Of a DNA stretch of 64,000 nt, positions 1 through 9,849 are shown piece after piece. The DNA is from Chaetomium olivaceum. Lineage: Eukaryota; Ascomycota; Sordariomycetes; Sordariales; Chaetomiaceae. A program made the translations under genes and the position numbers. The stretch spans positions 124,001 through 188,000 of the forward strand of contig JAYWVB010000025.1 of assembly GCA_039881045.1 (NCBI GenBank), given 5' to 3'. The notes beneath the pieces are model-generated. The model searched no databases. It saw only the letters and a program-made list of their open reading frames with translations, and was not told the origin of the DNA. The number at the start of each line of letters is the position of its first letter. The stretch's first letter is position 1.

Positions 1-708
1 AGAGCAGAGCAGGAGGGAAGGAGAAGAATAATAGACTGACCGCCCGCGTCCCCAATAATACCCAATGGCGAACCCGGCCGCCAGCCCGCACAGCCCGACG
101 GCCAGGCCGGCGCCGAGTTGCAGGAAGGCCGTGTGCAGCGCCATCTTTTCGACGAGGTTGTTGGAGATGATGACGGCGGCGACCAGGCCGTAGATGGAGA
201 TGATTTGGGCCATGATGGCGCAGAGGCTGTTAAAGGGGGGGGGGTCAGAATGTCAGTTTTTGGGGGGTGAGGTTACGCATGGTATGTGGGGGTCAGGTGT
301 GGGAAAAAGGGGGAAGATGGAGGGCGAGATCGGTGGGTGTATGTCGCTGCTTCTTGGGGGTTTGTTGGGTGTAAGAGAGAAAGGAAGTGGACTTTACGTG
401 TTCTGCATCAGCCTGTCTGGCCGGATCACGCCCGAGGAGAAGATGGCGCCGGCCGACTTGGCGGTGCCATAGCTTGCGCCGATGACGGTGAAGACGATGG
501 AGCAGGCGCAGCCCAGGGCTCCGAAGAAGGACTGCGGCAGAGAGAAGGGTCAATATCCAGTAGTGGAAGGGTGTTGGGGGGTCGGGGTTGGAGCCCGTAG
601 GGAGAAACGGACGGCATAGGACGGGCTGGTCGGCGTTAGTGGGTGACTACCTAAACAGGGCACGAACTAATAGGGACAATACCATCGATCGAGATTGACG
701 ACGTCCAT
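1..708 (-). CDS. V-ATPase proteolipid subunit c/c' (Vma3/Vma11 type), 3' end outside window
   Basis: This is a membrane proteolipid of the V0 rotor of the vacuolar proton ATPase, which carries protons into the vacuole and other acidic organelles. Two exons are clear on the minus strand: 398-531 (SFFGALGCACSIVF, ASYGTAKSAG, IRPDRLMQN) and 41-226 (MAQIISIYGLV, then LGAGLAVGLCGLAAGFAIG). They are joined by a 171-nt intron with donor GTAAAG. The next donor, GTCAGT at 35-40, leads off the left edge, so the last membrane helix with the essential glutamate is not in the window. The 5' end is tentative: ATG at 708, exon 683-708, a 13-nt micro-exon 613-625 encoding PSYA, then the 398-531 exon. After AGFAIG the frame needs one base removed (GGG at about 64-66) to read the conserved IIGDAG. 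Family assignment is firm; choosing c or c' and the start is not. Confidence 0.82.
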
Positions 709-3000
709 TGTGGGAGTTGTTTATTACTGTTGTGTCGGTTGAGGTTGGATGCTGTGCTACCCCAATGCCGTCTCTATCACAGTTCACTGTTCAACGTACC
801 ACAGCTGCGAAACAAAGCTGTACGAATAGACACTGCACGAGTTGTGTAAAGGAGAGAGCAGAGAGTCTTTGGGAAAACGGAGAAACAGGAACAACAGAAG
901 CAAGCACTGAGAATCATCAACAGAGTTAGCTACCGTTGAGCCATGCTTGCAACCTAACAGTACATCGAGACCTAGAGAGGGGTGACGGCCAGATTGGGGC
1001 AAGCGAAGCGAAGCTGACGTGTCGCGAGGCAAAGTATGGACGTCTAACTACTGGAGTGATTCCCCAGTCGATAGGTTTCCCTGGCTTCCACCGGCCCTGC
1101 ATTCAGCCGCACTTACTGTGGTACGTAACTATCGGATTAATGACAAGGCTATTGCTGGCTCGCACGTTTCCCCAACCCGCAGTTGACGGCTCGGACCGAA
1201 ATGGTGCTGCTCTACAGGATCAACCAACGTCCGCTTAACTAAAGTGAAGCGTGACGTATATCTAGCGGTTCAGGATGAAGGCTTCTCGGTCCTGAACTAC
1301 TCGGGAAGCACGGCGAGGAGGCAGTGTAAAAGCAGGATGGAGGGGTAAGTGGGAGGAGCAGCTATGTATTTCGTATGTATCAAGCAACGTAATTCACCAT
1401 GCAGTACCGTTGGAGGGGCTATTTTCTTCGGGCTTGGTCTCAGCGATAGTGACCTTATCCGGGACGGAGCGAGTGGGTGAGCCACGCAATCCCCCGGATC
1501 CGGAGTCGGGCTTACTGCATTCCTGCATTCCTGCAATGTACCCGACTCAACTACTCAGCCTTTCGGGTGAGGCAGGTAGGTCCTGGGAAGGTGGTGAAGT
1601 GAAAGTGGGCCAGCACGGACTCACTACCTTCGAGTTACGAGTTAATGGCCGCCGCTAGTGAGTGCCACAGCACGCACAGCTAGGCCTGAGGTTCAAACAA
1701 TAACTCGCTTGAATAATAAGGTAGCTTCAGTACATTCAGTACATACCTAAGTACTACTAGTATGTCCTTCGTACAAGCAAGAACAACCGAGTTGTTGGTG
1801 TTTTGTTTCCTTGTTTGACTGCCGAACGGAAAGCTCCTTCCCCGGGTCCCGCTGACTGTGAGGCTCCAGAGTCCAGACACGCAAGCAGCGAATGGACAGC
1901 CAATCAGAGGTTGACTGTGAGACCCTGCCAAGACTGCCTGATCGGCGGTATCAGATTAGCATTCGCGCACGTGCCGGGGTTACGTTTCAACCCAAGACAA
2001 AGTCGCCATCTGAACCACGAACCTTTCTTCTTTCTGTAATTAATAAAATTCAACGGTTCTTGTTACACTTGCTTTTTCAATAATCCTAAGAATCCGAAGA
2101 TGCCGCTGGTGGTAGACAAGTGGTCGACTACGAGGCGAGGGACTGAAATGACCTACCAAATAGTTACGAGTTCCTCTCAACCTTTGGGTTACACCAGCAT
2201 GTCGCATGTGGGCCGCGCGTCATCTCCTTCATGGCATGTCCCCTGAACGAGGAGACGAGATACACTGGTTACCCGACCTAGTGTAGTTATGCACTCACCA
2301 ATGCATCACTTTGGAACATGAGGGTTTGAAACCCAATCCAGTGCCTCTCCGCTCCAGGAAAAACCCCAGGATGAGTTTCGGACCGCCAAGAAGATACGAC
2401 GTCAGTACTTTGCACCTCGGAAAACAATGCTTTGTTCTGGGGAGCTCCCAGCAGAGTCGGTTTTGACGGAACGTCTTGATGCTCGACCTCCCCCTGCCCG
2501 TGGATCCTACACATTCCGGATGCGTGTTGAGCCAAGCTCGCCCTAGCCCACACTGAGTCCACTCACTTCATTCTCATATCCACTGACAAGCCCTCCGAGT
2601 CTTTCCCCTTTTCGACATCTCATCAGACCCTATTTGCTGGAATATCCGTATAGAGTCTCATCCAACGCCGTTTTCGATTCACTTGCCATTGTCTCTCTCT
2701 TCGCTCCTCATCACGCCACCTCACTTTCCGAGGGCGGCCTTAACCTTATTAGCTTGCCTAGACAAAAGGTTCAAAGCACTTCTCACCGTGCTGATGATGA
2801 CATGCTGCTGCATGTGCAACCCCCCCTCCTCACCAACACTGCACATCTGACCACAGCCCCGAGCGTTCGCCACCTGTCAGGAACCTTATAAAACCGTGTC
2901 ATTCCAAACTCTTGTTCTCTCCGATGTTGCAACATCCTCAAACCTCCGTGTGGTACCAACTTACACTCGTTTTACTGAACTCGAACCACACGCTGAAAAA
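709..3000. other. intergenic region between divergent V-ATPase and protease genes
   Basis: About 2.3 kb lie between the tentative start of the V-ATPase gene and the protease ATG. Open frames here are all shorter than about 130 codons, have no recognisable domain and are not supported. A palindromic stretch, GGGTTTGAAACCC, lies near 2324. Promoter and 5' UTR sequence of both genes is the likely content. Confidence 0.5.
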
Positions 3001-4463
3001 ATGAAGACGGCCTCGCTCTTTGGCATCGCCGCCACACTCGTTCAGACAGTAGTATATGCCCTATCAATCCCGAATAGCAATGATGCACCGAGAGTGCTCG
3101 GTTTGGAAACCCAACGTCGGGCGCCACGGAACCCGACTCATAGAGACAAGTTGAGGAAACGAGGCACTCTCGAAGTCGGCTTGGACAACGAGGTGAGTTC
3201 AACCAACGGAGAAGCTCGGTACCCACTCACTAACACCGTCAGGAAACCTTGTACTTCATCAATGGCACCATCGGCACGCCTCCGAGGCCAGTGAGGCTAC
3301 ATATCGACACCGGCAGCAGCGATCTCTGGGTCAACACACCTGCCTCCAACCTCTGCAGATCAAGAGGTAACCCTTGTGCATACGCTGGTACCTACGCGGC
3401 CAACTCATCTTCAACCTACCAGTACATCGCTAGCAACTTCAACATCTCGTATGTCGACGGCAGCGGTGCCACCGGGGACTACGTCTCGGACACCGTCACC
3501 ATCGGCAGCCAGAGGCTCGACCGCCTCCAGTTCGGCATCGGCTACTCAAGCACCAACGCCCAGGGCATCCTCGGCATCGGCTACCCGCTCAACGAAGTCC
3601 AGGTCGGTCGTGCTGGCCTACAACCCTACAACAACCTCCCCGCCCAGCTGGTCGCCGAGGGCGTGATCCAGTCCAACGCCTACTCGCTCTGGCTGAACGA
3701 CCTCGACGCCAACACGGGCAACATCCTCTTCGGCGGCGTCGACGCCGAGAAATACATGCCCCCACTCCAATCCCTGCCCATAGAATCCACCTCCGGCGTA
3801 TACGGCGAGTTCATGATCACCCTCACCAACCTCCAACTCGGCAACCACACCATCGGCGCCACCACCACCACCACCACCACCACAACCACCAACCCACTCG
3901 CCCTCGCCGTCCTCCTCGACACAGGCTCCTCCCTCACCTACCTGCCCGACGACCTCGTCTCCGAGATCTACACCCTCGTCGGCGCCGTCTACAACGCGTC
4001 CTCCAACGCCGCTTACATCCCCTGCTCGCTGGGCCGCAGCCCGCCCCCGGCCCTCCGCCACCTCAACTTCACCTTCACCGCCCCGACCATCACCGTGCCC
4101 CTCGACGAGCTCGTCCTCGACCTGGTCACCGCCTCCGGCCGGCGCCCCACCTTCGACGACGGCACGCCCGCCTGCCTGTTCGGCATCGCGCCCGCCGGGT
4201 CGGGGACCAACGTGCTGGGGGATACGTTTTTGAGGTCCGCCTATGTGGTCTACGATCTGGAGAACCATGAGATTGCGCTGGCGCCGACACGGTTCAATAG
4301 CACGGCCACGAGGGTGCAGGAGATTGGGCGGGGGCAGGGGGCCGTGCCGGGGGTGACAAGGGTGGCGAATCCGGTGAGGGCGACGGCCGGGTTGAGGGGG
4401 TTGAATGCTTCGTCTTCTTCTGGGCGGGGAGGAGGGTTGGAGGGGAGTGGAAGGGGTTGGTGA
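3001..4463 (+). CDS. Secreted aspartyl protease, yapsin/candidapepsin-like
   Basis: A pepsin-family (A1) endopeptidase predicted to act in the secretory pathway or at the cell surface. Exon 1 is 3001-3192, intron 3193-3242 (GTGAGT...CAG), exon 2 3243-4463; 470 residues as read. Residues 1-22 are a hydrophobic signal peptide. A propeptide follows, ending near the dibasic LRKR at 51-54, which suits Kex2 cleavage. The two catalytic motifs are present: HIDTGSSDLW (Asp86) and LLDTGSSLTYLP (Asp290). A Cys pair (NLCRSRGNPC) after the first motif resembles the yapsin/SAP loop. A run of ten threonines lies just before the second catalytic motif. The frame ends at TGA 4461-4463 after an Asn/Ser/Gly-rich stretch, but the alternative frame directly downstream encodes a hydrophobic tail typical of a GPI-anchor signal (to 4504), so the C-terminus is probably misread. 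Family is sure; the GPI anchor is inferred. Confidence 0.88.
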
Positions 4464-4504
4464 TGGGGGTGGTGGGGGTGGTGGGGGTGTTGGGGTTGTT
4501 GTAA

Positions 4505-5551
4505 AAGGGATTGAAGGGAGGGATATGGGTTTTTGGGTTTTGAGTTGGGGTTCAGTTTCAAGATGAGTTGGTTGGATGGGTGCATTGCGTTCGTGCATCG
4601 GCCGGCGTTATTTATTTGGCGTTCGTTTCTTGGAGTGGAGAGGGTTATATTTCGGGGTCTCAAAAAGTGGGATGGCGTCAAGTTGCTTGCGTGTTGAGAG
4701 CCTACGACATTGGAAGGATACTACAGAAGAGAGAGGGTTCTGCATGTCTGGTTTGGTCTTACTTTAGATTTAACGGACTCGGGGATGTCGATCCAAGCTG
4801 GAAATGGAAAGCTATATCATCAAACGACTATATAGCAAGTACTTTCATAGTACAGTATGTCAGAAACCTGTTACCTGTTCATGTCAACTACTCCCTATTT
4901 CCTAAAGCGGCCTCAACAGAGCAACGCATGCGGTGAGCACGGCTGATTGTCGCAACACCAATCATAACCGCTACCCCTCTCCAAGCGCATTGATCTCACC
5001 GGCAGCAGACGTCATGGGCTTATCGTAATCGATGAAACATTCTTATGACATGAATGTCCGATTGAGCCGGCCTCTGACTTCACTGTAGCAATGTGATATG
5101 CGACTGGGTGTTTGTGAACGACGTCCTCCTTAGCAGGATTAACGGATTTAGAGCGGAGGGGTTTCACGGATCGGGGTCGTCAAGTGTCCGTTGAGGATCA
5201 AAGCAATGGATGCGCAGGAGTAATGATAGACCGGTGCCAGGTATGGATATTAGGTTCGGGGTGATCAAGAGTCCGTTGAAGATCAAGGAACGGAGTTTGA
5301 AGACTAAAGAACGGAATCCGTAACTACACTGGGCCTTGTTATATGCTGCGGCTGAGATGTATATATGTATTGGCCTCCTGACCTATGAAGGCGTGTTGAG
5401 CTTATCGGTAGCATCCACGTCAGCCTTTACTCCCAAGCCTGCCTTGTTACAACATTCCAACACTTCCGCTCACTTCAACCCACATCAGCAAACGAACCTA
5501 CCTTTTTCCAACCTTCAACCCCTATCAACAAACACGAACCCAACCTAAACC
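4505..5551. other. intergenic region, protease to NmrA-like gene
   Basis: About 1 kb holding the 3' flank of the protease gene and the promoter of the NmrA-like gene. No coding region is supported. The promoter-proximal part carries an imperfect direct repeat listed separately, and TGTATATA occurs near 5357. Confidence 0.5.
5170..5320 (+). repeat. Imperfect direct repeats upstream of the NmrA-like gene
   Basis: A unit of about 40 nt, TCGGGG-x-TCAAG-x-GTCCGTTGA-x-GATCAA-x-GGA, occurs at 5170-5210 and again at 5255-5294. A partial third copy (GAAGACTAAAGAACGGA) follows at about 5299-5316. The copies differ at several positions. They sit 230-380 nt upstream of the ATG at 5552. Repeated CGGA/CCGT cores would suit a zinc-cluster factor site, but that is speculation. 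Confidence 0.6.
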
Positions 5552-6676
5552 ATGGCTCAAAAGTACGCCAAAGACCAGCCCGCAGGCTTCACCAACCGCA
5601 TCGAGCGCGTAGCCATCGTCGGCGTAAGACCCTCCCCTCCACCCACCCCCAACTCCCCAACCAGCAAGCCACCCAGCTACTAACCACCACCTTTCCCACC
5701 ACAACAGGCAAGCGGCCAACTCGGCCAGCACTTCACGGCCGCCCTCCTCCGCACGGGCCGGCACACCATCACCGCACTCACCCGGACCGGCAGCGAAGCC
5801 GCCCTCCCCGCGGGCGTGATCGCCGCCCCCGTGGACTACGCCGACGAAGCCACGCTGGTGGCGGCCCTGCGCGGGCAGCAGTTCCTGATCATCACGCTGT
5901 CGGTGAAGGCGCCACCGCACACCCACGCCGCGCTGGCGCGCGCGGCGGGCAAGGCCGGGGTGCCGTACGTGATGCCGAACGGGTACGGCTCGGACGCGGC
6001 GAACGAGGCGCTGATGCGTGACGACCGGCTGGGCGGGGCCGGGGTGAAGGCGCGGTGTCGGGAGATTGAGGATGCCGGGGCCGCGTGGGTGGCGATGGTG
6101 TGTGGGTTTTGGTATGAGTATAGTCTGGTGGTGGGCGCGGTGTGCTTGGGGTTTGATCATGCGGAGAAGAAGGTCACGTTGTATGATGGCGGGGAGACGA
6201 AGGTGAATCTGACGACGTTTGGGCAGTGCGCGAGGGCGGTGGCGGCGCTGGTGAGTCTGAAGGAGTTGCCCGAGGATGAGGATGATGAGGAGCCGACGGT
6301 GAGTCGATGGAGGAACAAGCTGTTGTATGTGGCCAGCTTTCGGGTTAGCCAGAGGGAGATTTTGGAGAGCTGGCAGAGGGTTACCGGAGAGGAGTGGACG
6401 GTGGAGAGCCAGCCGAGCGAAGAGAGGTATCGGAAGGGGGTTGAGATGATGCAGGGTGCCGCGGATCCGGGGACGGCACACATGGGGGCCGCATTGGCAA
6501 CCTTTGCGAGGATTTTCTATCCGGATGGAACCGGCGACTATGAGAGCTCGAGGGGTTTGGCAAACGGGCTGCTTGGGCTGCCAAAGGAGGACTTGGACGA
6601 GCAGACCAGGGTGGCCAAGAAGATGCTGGACGATGGGTATCCGGCCTGGGTGCTCCAGAGGTTGCAAAATGCTTAG
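5552..6676 (+). CDS. NmrA-like / isoflavone reductase-like NAD(P)-binding protein
   Basis: A Rossmann-fold protein of the atypical short-chain dehydrogenase (NmrA-like) superfamily, 346 residues. Exon 1 is 5552-5623, intron 5624-5707 (GTAAGA...CAG), exon 2 5708-6676. The glycine-rich dinucleotide motif VGASGQLGQ spans the intron at residues 22-30, directly after the N-terminal strand VAIVG. Downstream elements typical of fungal members are PYVMPNGYGSD (around residue 120) and FWYEYSL. Related proteins either reduce phenylpropanoid-like substrates or only sense NADP(H); nothing in the sequence decides which. The start is the first ATG after a stretch of A/C-rich leader, in good context (AACCATGG). 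No neighbouring gene suggests a pathway. Fold is confident, substrate unknown. Confidence 0.85.
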
Positions 6677-7265
6677 GACGGGAAGCTACGTAGCAGACAA
6701 CAAGATCGGTATTCCACCTAGCAGTCCCCTAGAAAAAGAGAAACTAATTTGGCTCATATAGATGTGTGCCGTGAAGCACTGATTCGAAGTCAGCCATGGG
6801 GGGTGTTACTCCCCGGTGGCATGCATGGCTCCTCACAGTAAACGCAGTAGATATGTAAGACGATATGTTGCAGCAACATTAAACAAGATATCAGCGAGCC
6901 GCCATTCCCCGTAAATTCAGGCGCCGAATTGAGTCACCCCGTCCCCGGGACCCCTTCGGTGGTGCCTTGGTGCCTTGGTGTGCTTCCTATGCTGGATTCA
7001 CCTTCTGCTTTGAATCGTGAATCGCGAGCAAATCAAATCCATTGTGCCGTCGTTCTGAGCGCTCAGACTCCGCACAATTAGTCAGCTGTCATGACGAACA
7101 ACCCATGTGACCTCGCGCCTGAACAGGGATCGCGTCTGCCTGGGAGCAGCTCTCTTGCGCATTTAAAGTCAACCCCACATTGATTGACCGATTTGTTAAC
7201 GACATCGCCAATCTTCAATATTTCCCAACAACCTGGTCAAAAATACATTCAACAACAACATCAAG
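6677..7265. other. intergenic region, NmrA-like gene to RAE1
   Basis: About 590 nt containing the 3' flank of the NmrA-like gene and the promoter of the WD40 gene. A TATA-like ATTTAAAG lies about 105 nt upstream of the ATG. Nothing else is recognisable. Confidence 0.4.
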
Positions 7266-8565
7266 ATGGCTTTCGGGAAAGGGAATACTGCCAATGCCGC
7301 GGCTAATAGCGAGCAGGGTACGGAGTGTGTCTTTCCCAAGGGCCCAGAGGATACCATCTCGGCGCTGCGTTGGTCGCCCGTGTCAAACCACTTGGCCGCC
7401 GCGAGCTGGGATGGTAGAGTCTACATCTTTGATGCGACCAACCCGGCCTACCCGGCCTCAACCAACACCATCAAGGGCGTCGCCGCCATCCCCGTCGGCG
7501 CCCCCGTCCTCGACTGCGATTTCAATAAGGTAAGTCCGACACGAGTCTAATCCCACAGCTCCCGATCGATCGAGGAGGATGTTTCAAAATTCTGGCGAAC
7601 GAACAAATACGAACGGTTCCAATAGGCAAGTTTGAAGTCGCTGACACAAGGGGTCGCACTGGCGTGAAACTAACTCCATCGCAGGACGGGACCATCGCCG
7701 TTGGCGCATCGGCAGATAAGAGGGTTCATATCATGGACATCGCCACGAGCCAGACCATGACGCTAGAGGGTCACACCTCACCCGTCCGCGCCGTCCGCTT
7801 TGTCGACGTCCCCTCCGCCAACGCCCCCATCATCGCCTCGGGCTCCTGGGACAAGACGGTGCGTTACTGGGACATGCGTCAGCCACAACCTATTGGCGTA
7901 CTCGAGCTGCCCGAGCGCGTCTACACCATGGATACCGGCGGCTCTGTGCTTGTTATCGGTACTGCCGAAAACCAAATGCACTTTGTCAATCTCCACAACG
8001 ACCCGCTCAAGGTGTCGAGGTCCGCCGAATCAACCCTTGCCTATCAGACCAGCGCCCTCTCGGTCTCCGCCGACGGCTCCCGCTGGGCAGTCGGCGGTAT
8101 TGATGGGCGTTGCGTGATTCAAGTTGTAGATGAGAAGGATACAAGGTGAGTTTTCTACATCATACTACCTCTGATCTACCCGCTAACTAACTTTCCAGCT
8201 TCGCAAAACTGTCATACAAGTGCCATCGCGAGCCAGCCGCCAACAAGAGAAACCTGACCGACGTCTACGCTGTCAACGACGTAGCCTATTCGCCAGCCGA
8301 CAGGGACGTATTCGCTACGGCGGGGTCCGACGGCAACTACTTTATCTGGGACCTGGAAAAGAGGAGCCGCCTGCGCTCGTTCCCCAAGGTCGACGGTCCG
8401 GTCACGGCGGTCAGTTTCGCTCGCGATGGCATGAGCATCGCTTATGCGGTGGGATATGACTGGGCTAAGGGTTACCAGCACAACAAGGCTGGAGCCGAGA
8501 CGAAGATTATTTTGCGCCGTTTCGCGAAGCCGCTAAAGGAAAACAAGAAGAAGACCTACTGGTAA
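7266..8565 (+). CDS. RAE1: Rae1/Gle2 mRNA export factor, WD40 protein
   Basis: A nuclear-pore-associated beta-propeller that binds the Nup98-type GLEBS motif and acts in poly(A) RNA export. Three exons: 7266-7529, 7685-8145, 8199-8565; the introns (155 and 53 nt) have GTAAGT and GTGAGT donors. The joined protein is 363 residues, the usual Rae1 size. WD-type blades are visible in order: ISALRWSP/LAAASWDGRVYIFD, TIAVGASADKRVHIMD, PIIASGSWDKTVRYWDMR, RWAVGGIDGRCVIQ and DVFATAGSDGNYFIWD. Family-specific segments are SYKCHRE after the second intron and the C-terminal YDWAKGYQ followed by a basic KKKTYW end. Bub3 is the nearest alternative, but the extended N-terminus and the YDW-KG motif favour Rae1/Gle2. 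Convergent with the PUF gene downstream. Confidence 0.93.
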
Positions 8566-9849
8566 CTGTATTTTCGTGGAGGCTCATGACTTGAGGACCA
8601 AATTGGTTGGGAACCTGAACTGGCTGGGAGACCAAGAGCATAAATTGCTCCACAAGGGATATCGAGGACATGTATCGGCGGATGGGTTACTCGTTGGGCA
8701 TCTCATGGTTCTTCTCACTTGAGAGAACCGAAAGCATTGGCTTGATGATATCATTTGTTGTCATCTCCGGAGGGAGGGAGATGTGCTTGGTGGGGTCTGA
8801 GAGCGTATGGTTATGTGAACATGGATTTCTGGTGAAACAAGATTGATACTGAGCATGTGGCGGTGGCGATTCTGTTGCCGTCTAGGTATGGCGTTTTGTC
8901 GGCATTATGGGTATTGGCCAATATGATAAGGTTCTCACCACTTTTTCAAGCCTCATGTGAACCATGTTATGTCCCGTCTCCTCCCTTTCCCGACTGCAGG
9001 CAGCAAGATCAATCAACCCACCTTGATCACTCGCTTGCGGGTGAGAGAATGAATATCCGAGGCTTCCAAGGTATCCTAACCCACTCCACCACTACTAACA
9101 CCATAAGCAGCTCGGAGTAGGCCGGTGTCGCCCGTAAGTTATGGCAATAAGACGGTAGGTAAACAGGCAAATAAAAAAGCCCAGTGTATGGAAATCATAA
9201 CAATGTATTTCTCGGATGGGATAATCCACCGCCCATGTTCCCTTTCCCGCTGATCCCCCGCCGACGCCTACCCTTTCTACCCATCATCCGCCCCAGCCCA
9301 TACCAGAATGTCCCGAGAAAAGAAAAGAGATACAGAGAGCGATATCTGGAACAACCCCAGCAATCAACAGCATGATTTACATTAAAATACGATGCGGGCC
9401 CCATCCCGTGCCGTCCCGAACCATCCGTTATATACCGCCGATCCAGCCCCAACACATCGTACAAGAAAAAGAAAGCCATATGTGTTGTGTTGTGAGAAAA
9501 AACGCATTCCATGCAACCATGTCACCTCGCTGCCATCTTTTGAAAGAGATCGAGCAGAGAAGAGACCCTAAGTGTCATCATGATCCCAAATCCCCCCTAA
9601 CCCCAACACCAGAAAAGAATAATGTTCAGGAGAGCAAAGCAAAAAGCAGAGCAAAGCCAATGAAAGCAAAACCCTCGTGAGTATGTTTTGCTGGTGTCGT
9701 CTTTCCTATGCCGGTTCTCCATGGAATTAAAAACGATTTAACCCGAAAAACCAGCGTAGAAAACACGAAGTGAAGCGGGCTTCTGGGAGCCCAACGAGTT
9801 TTGGCACCCCAACCTGCTCAGATCAGGACCCGTCCCTCCCCACTGGCAG
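8566..9849. other. intergenic region between convergent RAE1 and PUF genes
   Basis: About 1.3 kb holding the 3' ends of two convergent genes. The open frames are at most about 105 codons and show no domain. An A-rich block lies at about 9470-9680. No gene supported. Confidence 0.45.

Noticed and set aside
3618..4598. 326-codon minus-strand open frame over the protease gene
   Set aside because: Pro/His/Gly-rich shadow of the protease reading frame with no domain.
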